The translations under genes and the position numbers were made by a program. A stretch of 64,000 nt of DNA from Kineosporia sp. NBRC 101731 (GTDB taxonomy: Bacteria; Actinomycetota; Actinomycetes; Actinomycetales; Kineosporiaceae). The stretch covers positions 881,467-945,466 of the forward strand of contig NZ_BSTC01000001.1 in NCBI RefSeq assembly GCF_030269305.1. Reading direction: 5' to 3'. Below, in pieces: positions 51,231 through 60,212 of this stretch. The notes beneath the pieces are model-generated. The model was not told the origin of the DNA. It saw only the letters and a list, made by a program, of their open reading frames with translations, and searched no databases. Within the stretch, counting starts at the first letter, position 1, and each line of letters begins with the position of its first letter.

Positions 51231-52376
51231 ATGACCGACAGACAGTATCCGCCGCGAAGCGCCGGTGACCACGGATCGACGACCGCTCATCACGGGCGGG
51301 ATCCCGGGCCGGTCGGCGAGACCGAAGAACCGAAGAAGCCCAAGCTCCCCGTCAACGTCATCCAGGTCAGCGCCAGTGCGGGTGCTGCGGTGACCTCCGC
51401 CATCGCCGCCTCGTACTTCGGGGTCGGTGGCACCATCGCGGGCGCCGCGTTCGGGTCCGTCGTGTCGACGGTGGCCGGTGCTTTCTACAGCGACACTCTG
51501 GGTAAGGCGCACAAGGTCGTCGCGACCACGACTGCCGTTGTCGTGCAGCGATTCCCGGGTGACATGCCACAGGCCGAGAGCATTCACCGGATGAACGGCC
51601 CGGCGGGGCTGCCGGTCGCCGACTCGCTGAACCGGGTGGGTTCCGAAGACACCCGTCACGTCGACGTCGAGCACATGCAGGTGCCGATCAACGACGAGAC
51701 CCAGGTGATGAACCCGGTCGGCGACGATGCTACGCGGATGATGCCGCCGGTCACCGGCGCGGGTGGCAACCCGTCGTACCAGCAGCACACGCGCGTGCAG
51801 GGGGCTTATCAGCCGCAGGCCGAACACCGCTCCCAGACCTACCGGGCGTCGGGTGCTGCCGGTCGCGCGAGTGCCCGCCGGGCTGAGCCGCAGGAGCAAA
51901 TCTGGTGGAAAAAGCCGGGTTTCCTGCTGACCGGAATCTCCCTGGCCGGCTTCCTGATCGCCCTGGTCGTCATTCAGGGTACGGAAACCGCTATCGATCG
52001 ACCGCTTTCGGGTGGTAAGAAAGGCACCACCACGATCAGCAAGTTCGTGAACAGCGACAGCACGGACGACGACACCTCCACCCCGACCGAGTCCGCTACC
52101 CCCAGTGAGGCCGTCACCCCGACCGAGTCCGCCGCGCCGACCGCGACCGACAGCGAGACGGTGGTCCCGACCGAGACCGTGGCGCCGACCGAGACGGTGG
52201 CGCCGACCGCCACCGACACCGCTCCCGACACGGGTAGCGGCGACGTGCAGCCGACCGACCAGACGCAGAGCACCGACGCCCCCACCGACGGCAGCGCCGA
52301 CGGTAGTGCTGACGGCAGCGCCGACACCGGTGACGCCGGTGCCGACGCCCAGGTGCAGGAGCAGAGCACGCCCTGA
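51231..52376 (+). CDS. Membrane protein with Thr/Pro-rich C-terminal tail
   Basis: The 381-residue protein has a charged N-terminus, a Gly/Ala-rich hydrophobic stretch (about 46-85), a Gln/Arg-rich loop (about 95-220), one good transmembrane helix (about 226-248) and then ~130 residues rich in Thr, Ser, Pro, Asp and Glu, which should lie outside the cell. Such tails are often glycosylated or form spacers in the wall. I do not recognise the family. It precedes the peptidase-ABC gene by 94 bases in the same direction. Confidence 0.55.
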   Translation: MTDRQYPPRSAGDHGSTTAHHGRDPGPVGETEEPKKPKLPVNVIQVSASAGAAVTSAIAASYFGVGGTIAGAAFGSVVSTVAGAFYSDTLGKAHKVVATTTAVVVQRFPGDMPQAESIHRMNGPAGLPVADSLNRVGSEDTRHVDVEHMQVPINDETQVMNPVGDDATRMMPPVTGAGGNPSYQQHTRVQGAYQPQAEHRSQTYRASGAAGRASARRAEPQEQIWWKKPGFLLTGISLAGFLIALVVIQGTETAIDRPLSGGKKGTTTISKFVNSDSTDDDTSTPTESATPSEAVTPTESAAPTATDSETVVPTETVAPTETVAPTATDTAPDTGSGDVQPTDQTQSTDAPTDGSADGSADGSADTGDAGADAQVQEQSTP

Positions 52377-52470
52377 CCTGCGGTACCCCGTACGGGTCGT
52401 CGGCCTCGCGGCCGGCGGCCCGTGCCGTAGTTTGGCTCTGCATCCATACCCGTAGGAGCAGGAGTCCCGG

Positions 52471-55233
52471 TTGGCCGCCCGATTACGCTCCCGCCGGATC
52501 CTGCTGCCGCTGCTCTTGGTGGTGGTGCTCGCCATCTGGTTCGCCGGGGCCCGCGCCGGTTCCTCCGAGGCCGGCTTCACGCAGCAGAACCTCCAGGTCA
52601 GCGGCACCCCCGAGAGCGACGGTGACCCGGTCGACCTGGACGCCACGCTCTATCTGCCCGAACGCACCCCGGCCCCCGCGGTGCTGCTCGCCCACGGTTT
52701 CGGCGGGAGCAAGGCCAGCGTCGTGAGTGATGCCGAAGACCTCGCCGAGCGTGGCTACGTGGTGCTCACCTACAGCGCTCGCGGGATGGGTTCCTCCGGC
52801 GGGCTGATCCACCTCGACAGCCCGGACTACGAGGTGAAGGACGGGCAGCGGATGCTCGACCAGCTCGCCGGGCGTCCTGAGGTGCAGACCGACCGCAGCG
52901 GTGACCCGGTGGTCGGCGTGGTCGGTGCCTCCTACGGCGGCGCGCTGGCCCTGATGCTCGCGGGCACCGACGACCGGGTCGACGCGATCGTCCCGATGAT
53001 CACCTGGAACGACCTGCGGCAGGCCCTGTTCCCACAGCCCACGAAAACCGGCGGGACCGGCGTCTTCAAGAAGCAGTGGACGGCCTCGCTGCTCGGCTCC
53101 ACGCTGATCGGATCCGGGGGTTCCCTGGGCACCACACCGTCGGCCGACCAGCTGAAGAACCTCGCCGAGGGCGACACCCAGCAGGCCCTGTGCGGGCGCC
53201 TGGCCGAAGACCTCTGCCAAGGCTACGTGCAGACCGCGACCACCGGCGAGCCCACGGCCGACCTGCTCGACCTGCTCGGGAAGTCCAGCCCGGCGCGGGT
53301 CGCCTCGAAGATCACCGTCCCGTCGCTGCTGATCCAGGGGCAGCAGGACTCCCTGTTCCCGCTCTCCGAGGCCGACGCGAACGCCCGGGCCATCGCGGCG
53401 GCGGGTGGCGACGTGAAGCTGTACTGGGACACCGGCGGGCACGACGCGGGCTTCGACACCGAACCACTGCGCCCCGTCGTGGCCGATTTCCTCGACTCCG
53501 CGCTCTCGGGGGGTTCGCTCGCCGGCACACCCGGTTTTCAGGTCGAGGTGGCCTCCGGTGCGCTCGCCTCCGACACCACCGCACCTACCTCCCAATTGAG
53601 GACGTCGACGCTGGCACCGGGGGTGCCCTCACGGGACGCGTCGGGTCGGGTCCGGGAGAGCAGCGCCCCGCTCACCCAGCTGAAGCTGAGTGGCGCCGGT
53701 CAGTTCGCCCTGGCCCCGCCCGGTGCGACGCCCGCGGCCATCACCTCGCTGCCGGGAGCCGGGGCGTTGCTGAGTGCGCTGGGGTCGACCGGTTCTTCCC
53801 TCAACCTGAACGCTCTGCCCGGTGAGTCGGCGACGTTCCAGACCGAGCCGCTGACCCGGGCCCTCACCGTCACCGGCTCGCCCCGGGTGACGGTCGGCAT
53901 CGCCTCGTCCGCGAAGGAAGCCACCCTGTTCGCCTCGGTCGTCGACGTGGACGAGGACGGCGGCACCACTCTTCCCTCGCAGCTCGTCGCGCCGATCCGG
54001 GTGACCGGACTCGGCGCCGGCTCGACTCAGGATGTGACGATCGACCTGCCCTCGGTGGTGCGGGACATCCCGGCCGGCCACCGGCTTCGGGTGGTGCTGA
54101 GTACCACCGATCAGGCCTACGCCATGCCCCAGGAAGCGCGCCTGTATCGGGTGTCCCTGGCCGGCGACGGGATGCTGACGATCCCGCAGGCCCGGTTCAC
54201 GGTGACCGACGCCGGTTCGGCGGTGCCCTGGGGCGGCGTGATCGGTGTGGCCGGTGGGGTGGCCCTGATCCTGCTGCTGTTCCTCGTCCTCCATCGACGC
54301 AAACTCAGTGGGAAACCCGACGGGACACTGACCGACACACCCATCGCGATCGAGGGGCTGGGCAAGGCCTACGGTGACGGGTTCCGCGCGGTCAGCGACC
54401 TGAGTTTCCGGGTCGAACGGGGCCAGGTACTGGGGCTTCTCGGCCCGAACGGCGCCGGTAAGACGACCACACTGCGCATGCTGATGGGCCTGATCCTGCC
54501 CTCGGAGGGGCGTATCCGGATCTTCGGCCACGAGGTGCGGCCCGGGGCTCCGGTGCTGTCGCGGCTGGGTTCGTTCATCGAGGGCCCGGGATTCCTGCCG
54601 CACCTGTCGGGCCGCGACAACCTGTCCCTGTACTGGCGTTCCACGGGGCGCACGGCCGATCCGTACCTCGAGGTGGCGCTGGAGATCGCCGGTCTGGGCG
54701 ACGACGTGGACCGCAAGGTGCGCACCTACAGCCAGGGCATGCGGCAGCGGCTGGCCATCGCCCAGGCCATGCTCGGCCTGCCCGACCTGCTGGTGCTCGA
54801 CGAGCCCACGAACGGGCTCGATCCGCCGCAGATCCGCGAGATGCGCGAGGTGCTCGGCCGTTACGCGGCCACCGGACGCACCGTGGTGGTGTCCAGCCAC
54901 CTGCTCGCCGAGGTCGAGCAGTCGTGCAGTCACGTGGTCGTCATGGCCGCCGGGCGGCTGGTGGCCCACGGACGCGTGGACGAGTTGGTCGGTGACGGCG
55001 CGTCGGTCACGGTCGAGGTGGACTCGCTGTTGAAGGGGGCCGAGGTAGCGAAGGCGGTCGCGGGGGTGGACGAGGTCCGCGTCGTCGACGGAGTTCTCGT
55101 CGTGCGCGCCGACCTGCAGGCTCGCGCCGACCTGGTGCGGGACCTGGTGCTGGCCGGGGTCGCGGTCTCCCGGGTGGCGCCGTCGCGCGGCCTGGAAGAG
55201 ACGTTCCTGGCTCTGGTGGGGGAGGAGGCCTGA
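52471..55233 (+). CDS. Fusion of S15/X-Pro-type peptidase and ABC transporter ATPase
   Basis: The 920-residue protein begins with a signal-anchor helix (about 6-24) and an alpha/beta-hydrolase domain (about 45-340) with H-G-F-G-G near 72 and G-A-S-Y-G-G, nucleophile Ser154. It continues with a beta-rich segment like the X-Pro peptidase C-terminal domain (about 350-570), a membrane helix (about 583-608) and an ABC ATPase (about 620-850) with Walker A G-P-N-G-A-G-K-T at 658-665 and V-L-D-E-P-T-N-G near 776. The hydrolase lies outside and the ATPase inside. TTG 52471 has AGGAG upstream. The permease gene follows with a 1-base overlap. Confidence 0.75.
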   Translation: MAARLRSRRILLPLLLVVVLAIWFAGARAGSSEAGFTQQNLQVSGTPESDGDPVDLDATLYLPERTPAPAVLLAHGFGGSKASVVSDAEDLAERGYVVLTYSARGMGSSGGLIHLDSPDYEVKDGQRMLDQLAGRPEVQTDRSGDPVVGVVGASYGGALALMLAGTDDRVDAIVPMITWNDLRQALFPQPTKTGGTGVFKKQWTASLLGSTLIGSGGSLGTTPSADQLKNLAEGDTQQALCGRLAEDLCQGYVQTATTGEPTADLLDLLGKSSPARVASKITVPSLLIQGQQDSLFPLSEADANARAIAAAGGDVKLYWDTGGHDAGFDTEPLRPVVADFLDSALSGGSLAGTPGFQVEVASGALASDTTAPTSQLRTSTLAPGVPSRDASGRVRESSAPLTQLKLSGAGQFALAPPGATPAAITSLPGAGALLSALGSTGSSLNLNALPGESATFQTEPLTRALTVTGSPRVTVGIASSAKEATLFASVVDVDEDGGTTLPSQLVAPIRVTGLGAGSTQDVTIDLPSVVRDIPAGHRLRVVLSTTDQAYAMPQEARLYRVSLAGDGMLTIPQARFTVTDAGSAVPWGGVIGVAGGVALILLLFLVLHRRKLSGKPDGTLTDTPIAIEGLGKAYGDGFRAVSDLSFRVERGQVLGLLGPNGAGKTTTLRMLMGLILPSEGRIRIFGHEVRPGAPVLSRLGSFIEGPGFLPHLSGRDNLSLYWRSTGRTADPYLEVALEIAGLGDDVDRKVRTYSQGMRQRLAIAQAMLGLPDLLVLDEPTNGLDPPQIREMREVLGRYAATGRTVVVSSHLLAEVEQSCSHVVVMAAGRLVAHGRVDELVGDGASVTVEVDSLLKGAEVAKAVAGVDEVRVVDGVLVVRADLQARADLVRDLVLAGVAVSRVAPSRGLEETFLALVGEEA

Positions 55234-56138
55234 TGCCCGCGACCGGTCATTCGGAAGGGCTGGAGCACCTGCCCCCGCCCTCAGATGTGGTGTCACCCGA
55301 CGGTTCCGCACCGGGTTACAGCGCCCGGCGCACCCTCGGCCTGCGGGTCGAGGCCCGGCGTCAGCTCACCCGGCGGCGCACCCAGATCTCGCTCGGTTTC
55401 CTCGTCGTGCTGCCGTTCATCCTGGTCGCCGCCTTCAGTTTCGGTGAGCCCGGCAACGGCAACCCGCAGACCGCCCTCGTCGACCTGGCCACCAGTGGCG
55501 CCGCGAACTTCACGGTCTTCACGCTGTTCGTCAGCTCGGGCTTCCTGCTCGTCGTGATCGTGGCCCTGTTCGCCGGCGACACCGTGGCCAGCGAGGCGAG
55601 CTGGTCGAGCCTGCGCTACCTGCTGGCCGTCCCCGTACCCCGTTCCGTGCTGCTGCGCCGGAAACTCACGGTGGCGCTGGGGTATTGCCTCTTCGCCCTG
55701 GTGCTGCTGCCCGCCGTGACCTATCTCGTCGGTGGGGTCTTCTACGGCTGGTCACCCCTGAAGACCCCGCTCGGCGGAACCATCGAGGGCTCGGAACTGG
55801 CTGTGCGACTGGCGATCGCGGTCGGCTACATCGCGGTGTCCCTGCTGTTCGTGGCCGCGCTCGCCTTCCTCGTCGGGGTCTACACGGATGCTCCGCTGGG
55901 TGCCGTGGGCGGTGCCGTGATGCTGGTGATCCTCTCCAACATCCTTGACTCCATCACGGCTCTCGGCGACTGGCGGCGTTTCCTGCCCACCCACTACTCC
56001 CTTGCCTGGACCGACGTCCTCAGTTCCGAACTGATCTGGAATGCCATGGTGAGAGGCGCACTTTGGTCGATCGGGTACAGCGCGGTGCTGCTCGCCTGGG
56101 CCTGGTGGCACTTCGATCGCAAAGACATCACGAGCTGA
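55233..56138 (+). CDS. ABC transporter permease of the peptidase-ABC fusion
   Basis: The 301-residue protein has about six hydrophobic helices (about 55-72, 95-115, 145-165, 190-212, 218-238, 275-292) and a charged N-terminus. This is the ABC-2/exporter type of permease with no binding-protein partner, which suggests export. It overlaps the fusion gene by one base (TGATG), so both are made together. The transported substrate is unknown; it may be a peptide cut by the external hydrolase domain. Confidence 0.75.
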   Translation: MPATGHSEGLEHLPPPSDVVSPDGSAPGYSARRTLGLRVEARRQLTRRRTQISLGFLVVLPFILVAAFSFGEPGNGNPQTALVDLATSGAANFTVFTLFVSSGFLLVVIVALFAGDTVASEASWSSLRYLLAVPVPRSVLLRRKLTVALGYCLFALVLLPAVTYLVGGVFYGWSPLKTPLGGTIEGSELAVRLAIAVGYIAVSLLFVAALAFLVGVYTDAPLGAVGGAVMLVILSNILDSITALGDWRRFLPTHYSLAWTDVLSSELIWNAMVRGALWSIGYSAVLLAWAWWHFDRKDITS

Positions 56139-56160
56139 AACATCTCCCGAACGGGTTAAA

Positions 56161-56177
56161 GCGGCTTGTCAAGCCGC
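56161..56177 (+). terminator. Short hairpin after the permease gene
   Basis: gcggctt (56161-56167) pairs with aagccgc (56171-56177) around gtc, 22 bases past the stop. No T-tract. Confidence 0.5.
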
Positions 56178-56255
56178 CGATGTAGTGGCGCGACGTCATG
56201 TCGCTCAAGCCACGCAGAATCCGGATGAACGCCCGGATACCACCCAGGAGGCACA

Positions 56256-58760
56256 GTGCCCTCGAATAACACCACTGCGGCGACGAAGCCGGCCGGCGAC
56301 CGGGTCGCCCGGCCGGTGCCGAAGCGCACCTCCACCCCGAAGCGAGCTGTGGCCGCGGCGAAGTCGGCCGCCACCCCGCGGAGCACGGCCCGCCCGGCGG
56401 CGAAGAAGACCTCCACCCCGCGCCCGGCCACCCGGCCGGTTGCCGCGAAGAAGACTGCTCGCACGACGACCACCTCGCGCCGGACGACCGCATCGGGTGC
56501 GACATCCACCCGCCGGGCCGTCACCCCCAGGACCACGACCCGCAAGGCAGCGGCCACCACGGCCGCGCCCGCGCCAGCGACCACAGCTGCGAAGAAAGCG
56601 ACGACGGCGCGCTCGGCCGCGAAGACCACGACGGCCAGGCCGGGGAGCAAGGCGCCGGCGACGAAGAAGGCCACTGCCACTACGCGTTCGGTTGTCAAGA
56701 CGTCTGCGGGCAGGGCAGCGACGGCGAAGAAGACGGCAACGGCGAAGAAGACCGCAACGAAGACCGCGACGGCAACGAAGACGGCGAAGAAGACGGCGAC
56801 GAAGGCTGCGACGGCGAAGAAGACCGCAACGAAGGCCGCGACGGCAACGAAGACGGCGAAGAAGACGGCGACGAAGGCTGCGACGGCGAAGAGGACCGCG
56901 ACGGCCGCTAGCCCGACCGCTCGTAAGGCAGCAAGCACCCGTCCCGTCAAGCAGGCAGCGGTCAAGAAGACCGTCTCCAAGGCTGCTGCGAAGAAGACGG
57001 TCACGCCGCGTTCGGCGGCGAAGCCGTCAGCCACGAAGCCGACCACGCGGAAGGCAGCGACCACTCGTCCCGCGGTGACGACTACGCGGAATGCAGCGGG
57101 CGCGCGTCCGGCGGCGACGCGCAAGACGGCGAGTACGCGTCCGGCGACGACGCGGAAGACAGCGAGCACGCGCCCGGCCGCCCCGGCGACGGCGAGGAGC
57201 ACCCCCGGCTCGGCAGCGAAGACCGCGCCGAGAAAGACCACTGCGACGCGAGCTGCGACGAAGACCGTCGTGAGGAAGACCGCCACGACTCGTCCGGCAG
57301 CGAAGTCGGCGGCAGCGAAGTCGGCGGCAGCGAAGACGGCCGCAGCGAAGACCGCGGCAACGAAGACCGCGCTGAGAAAGACCACTGCGACGCGAGCTGC
57401 GACGAAGACCGTCGTGAGGGAGACCGCCACGACTCGTCCGGCAGCGAAGACGCCGGCAACGAGGACGGCTGCACGGACTCCTGCGGCCCGGAAGACCGCC
57501 GCTCCACGCGTAGCGGCGAGGACGTCTACCCCGCGTGCGTCGGCCCAGAGGACCACGCGTTCGACGGCGACAGCGGCGGCCGGCAAGACGGTCACATCGC
57601 GTCCGGCCGCCAAGACGGCGACGGCGAAGAAGATGCCCGCGACGCGTCCGGCCGCCAAGATGGCGACGAGGAAGACATCCGCCACTCGTCCGGCCACGAA
57701 AGGGCCGGTGAGGAAGTCGGCCCCGGCGCGTCCGGCTGCGAAGACAGCAGCGGGGAAGACCGCCACCGCGCAACGATCCGCTCAAGCAGCTGTCACGAAG
57801 TCGGTCACGACGAGTCCGGCGGTCAGGACCGCGACAAAGAGGACGACTACCACGGGTTCTGTCGCGAAGGCCCCGACGAGGAAGACGGCTACCAGGAAAA
57901 CAGCCACCACGGGTCAGGCCACCCAGGCTACGGCCGGGAAGCCCTCTTCATCCCGTTCGGCGATGAAGACCGGCGGCGGAAGGGCCACCGGCGCTGCGAG
58001 TCGGACCGCCAGGAGCACGGCCGGGAAGACTGCCTCATCCCGTTCGGCGGTGACGACTGTTGCCAGAAAGACCGACGCCGCACGTCCTGCTCCGCGCAAG
58101 ACCGACGCCACGGGTCCGGCCACGAAGGACGCGAGCACCGGTCGTCCGTCGGTGAAGTCATCCACCGCCACACCGGCCTCGGCCGGGACGGTTGCCAAGA
58201 GGTCAGCTTCGGCCGGGACGGTTGCGAAGAGGTCGGCCTCGGTCGGGACGGTAGCGAAGCGGTTGTCCAGGCCAGCAACCGTCGCGAAGAGGTCGGCCTC
58301 GGCCGGGACGGTTGCCCAGCGCTCGGCCTCGTCCGGGACGGTCGTCAAGCGGTCGAGCACGGCCTCGTCGACCGGTCCAGGCACGACCACCGCGAACACG
58401 ACGGCGAAGGAGGCCTGGTCCCCGGCCGTGGCCACGCCCGACATCTCCGCCATGCCGGAGTCCACGACCATGCCGGTGCAGCGGACCGTTCCTGAGCCGA
58501 CCCCGGCGGCCGTCTCCGTAGAACTGGCCTCGGATGATCGGCCCTCCAGGTCCTGGCCGAACCCGATCACCTCGCCGACCGCCACCGCGGGGGTGCATGC
58601 CGCCGAGACCGGTACCGCATCGTCGGGTGACGCCACCGCTCCGTCCAGCACCTCGTCCTCCCGGCAGATCGCACCGGACCGTTCGGCCCGGGAGAGCACT
58701 ACACAGGAGGACGTACGGGACGCACGGGAACAGGAATCAGAGAGAGTTCCGAGCGCCTGA
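56256..58760 (+). CDS. Histone H1-like Lys/Ala/Thr-repeat protein
   Basis: An 834-residue protein built almost wholly of Ala, Thr, Lys, Arg, Ser and Pro. Residues 1-490 hold many K-K-T-A-T and K-T-A-A-K units. DNA-level tandem repeats occur at about 56710-56900 (unit with K-K-T-A-T-K) and a near duplicate at about 57225-57300 and 57360-57440. Around 58180-58350 there are seven S-A-S-A-G-T-V-A-K-R type units. The last 100 residues are less basic. GTG 56256 follows AGGAGGCACA. Histone H1-like tails bind DNA; that is the likely role. The length could vary between strains. Confidence 0.65.
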   Translation: MPSNNTTAATKPAGDRVARPVPKRTSTPKRAVAAAKSAATPRSTARPAAKKTSTPRPATRPVAAKKTARTTTTSRRTTASGATSTRRAVTPRTTTRKAAATTAAPAPATTAAKKATTARSAAKTTTARPGSKAPATKKATATTRSVVKTSAGRAATAKKTATAKKTATKTATATKTAKKTATKAATAKKTATKAATATKTAKKTATKAATAKRTATAASPTARKAASTRPVKQAAVKKTVSKAAAKKTVTPRSAAKPSATKPTTRKAATTRPAVTTTRNAAGARPAATRKTASTRPATTRKTASTRPAAPATARSTPGSAAKTAPRKTTATRAATKTVVRKTATTRPAAKSAAAKSAAAKTAAAKTAATKTALRKTTATRAATKTVVRETATTRPAAKTPATRTAARTPAARKTAAPRVAARTSTPRASAQRTTRSTATAAAGKTVTSRPAAKTATAKKMPATRPAAKMATRKTSATRPATKGPVRKSAPARPAAKTAAGKTATAQRSAQAAVTKSVTTSPAVRTATKRTTTTGSVAKAPTRKTATRKTATTGQATQATAGKPSSSRSAMKTGGGRATGAASRTARSTAGKTASSRSAVTTVARKTDAARPAPRKTDATGPATKDASTGRPSVKSSTATPASAGTVAKRSASAGTVAKRSASVGTVAKRLSRPATVAKRSASAGTVAQRSASSGTVVKRSSTASSTGPGTTTANTTAKEAWSPAVATPDISAMPESTTMPVQRTVPEPTPAAVSVELASDDRPSRSWPNPITSPTATAGVHAAETGTASSGDATAPSSTSSSRQIAPDRSARESTTQEDVRDAREQESERVPSA

Positions 58761-58935
58761 TCTTCGGGGAGAGGCCGGTGCCCGCGTCGTGCGGATGCCG
58801 GCCTTTTCGCTGTTCAGAAGGCTGTGGACGTGGGCCGGGAGGGGTATTCCGCAACGGTGCGCATTCGGTCGGTTCCGGCGGTGTGAACTTCGTTGCGTCG
58901 GTCGTGGGCTGCACGAGAGCGCGAGCGGTGGAAGC

Positions 58936-59571
58936 ATGACCCGAATGACCTCAGGTGGCTACCGTCCCCGGCGCCCGGCCTTCTTCGGCCCGGCGGTGAT
59001 GGACACGTTCCAGGGTGGTCCTGACCCGGCCCAGCGGATCGAGGCAGCTCACCGCACGGCCGCGGCTCTGGTCGACCACGCCCGCAGCAGCAATGACCCG
59101 GACGCGACGGCCCGCATCGTCGCGCTGGCCGACATCTACGGTCTCGACGAGATCGCGGAGCTGTGGGCCGCCCGCCCCGCGCAGAGCCTTCCCGGTGCGC
59201 TCTGGCGGATCTACGCGCTCCAGGCGGGCATCCGCCGCGACCCGGTGGGCCTGGCCCGGGCCTTCGACGAGGGGCGCCACCGGGCGCCGGTGCACGAGGC
59301 GGTAGCCGGGGTAGCCGATCCGCCGGGGCCGGCCGAAGTGCAGGACATGTCCGACGCGATCCTCGGCGGTGCCTTCACCGGTGACCTGGCCGACGCGCTG
59401 GAGCGGGCCGCCGCCTTCTGCCATGTGGTGGCCACCGGCTGGGCCGTGCAGGCCGACCTGCGCCTGAACGCTGACGACCACAGCCTCACCCGCTCGGCCG
59501 GTGACCTGGCCCGCACCGGCACCGAATTGGAGCTGGCGGCCAAGATGTGGCGCAACGGAGAACTGAGCTGA
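58936..59571 (+). CDS. Conserved-looking hypothetical protein upstream of pstS
   Basis: A 211-residue helical, soluble protein with A-A-A-L-V-D-H-A-R-S and L-W-R-I-Y-A-L-Q-A-G motifs and no known domain. The ATG at 58936 has GGTGGAAG 1-5 bases upstream; the frame extends further left but with poor protein character. It lies 641 bases before pstS and a terminator separates them, so it is probably not in the phosphate operon. No function is suggested. Confidence 0.6.
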   Translation: MTRMTSGGYRPRRPAFFGPAVMDTFQGGPDPAQRIEAAHRTAAALVDHARSSNDPDATARIVALADIYGLDEIAELWAARPAQSLPGALWRIYALQAGIRRDPVGLARAFDEGRHRAPVHEAVAGVADPPGPAEVQDMSDAILGGAFTGDLADALERAAAFCHVVATGWAVQADLRLNADDHSLTRSAGDLARTGTELELAAKMWRNGELS

Positions 59572-60212
59572 CCAAGCGGGGCGAAACCGGCCCGCCGGGG
59601 GAACAGCGGGCGCCCCGTCATGAGTTAATAGATCTCGTGACGCCCTTCGGGGTCTCACCGGGCGTCGGACTGCGGTAGCCCCGGGTCCCATTTGAAGCCG
59701 CCTAGAGCGGCCGTTGCACCGTGAGGTGCTCCCGGTCCGGCGTCCCGAGACGTGCACATGATCGGCGCCGTCCCCTTCAAGGGGCCGGCGCCGATCGCTC
59801 TTTTGCGGCCGGACCTCACGCTCGATAACCGTCGGGGCGGGCAATCCTCAAGATCATTACGAACCGGTCACGCATGACATCCGTCTGTGATCTCCACTCT
59901 CCGCAGTCGAAACACTGGCCGGAGGGGGCCCAAACGGGCACCAGCCGGTCGAGAGCAGCCGAATGAGTGACGCAGCGTGCTCAGGATCTAGCCTTTCCGA
60001 GTGTCGTTCACTTGGAAGTCGCCGTGTGGTCTAGACCTCTTTGCCTGATGTCGAGGGTTCGTTTGGTGCCCGTTAACCATCGACCGCAGATCGCTTCACT
60101 TCCGCTCCCTACCGTCTGTGGCGGGCATCCAACCGTGCCCCGGCGCCGCGCCCATCGCAGCGCCTGCAGAACTGGCTGGGCTTCGTTCCCGGCTCCATGA
60201 AAGGGAATCCCT
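59572..60212. other. Leader region upstream of pstS
   Basis: About 640 bases with a terminator near the left end and no gene of good codon bias. The right part (about 59990-60190) should contain the pst promoter and phosphate-control sites. I see gttcacttgga at about 60007 and ggttcgtttggtgcccgttaa around 60057, which loosely recall the 11-base direct repeats of PHO boxes; neither is convincing. Confidence 0.4.
59760..59804 (+). terminator. Terminator downstream of the 58936 gene
   Basis: gatcggcgccg (59760-59770) pairs with cggcgccgatc (59786-59796) and inside it cccc pairs with gggg, giving about 15 base pairs; gctctttt follows. Confidence 0.7.

Noticed and set aside
56156-57766. A 536-codon minus-strand frame rich in Val, Phe and Ala
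   Set aside because: It is the mirror of the Lys/Ala/Thr repeats. The plus strand has a strong ribosome site and histone-like composition; the minus product is a hydrophobic repeat of no known kind.
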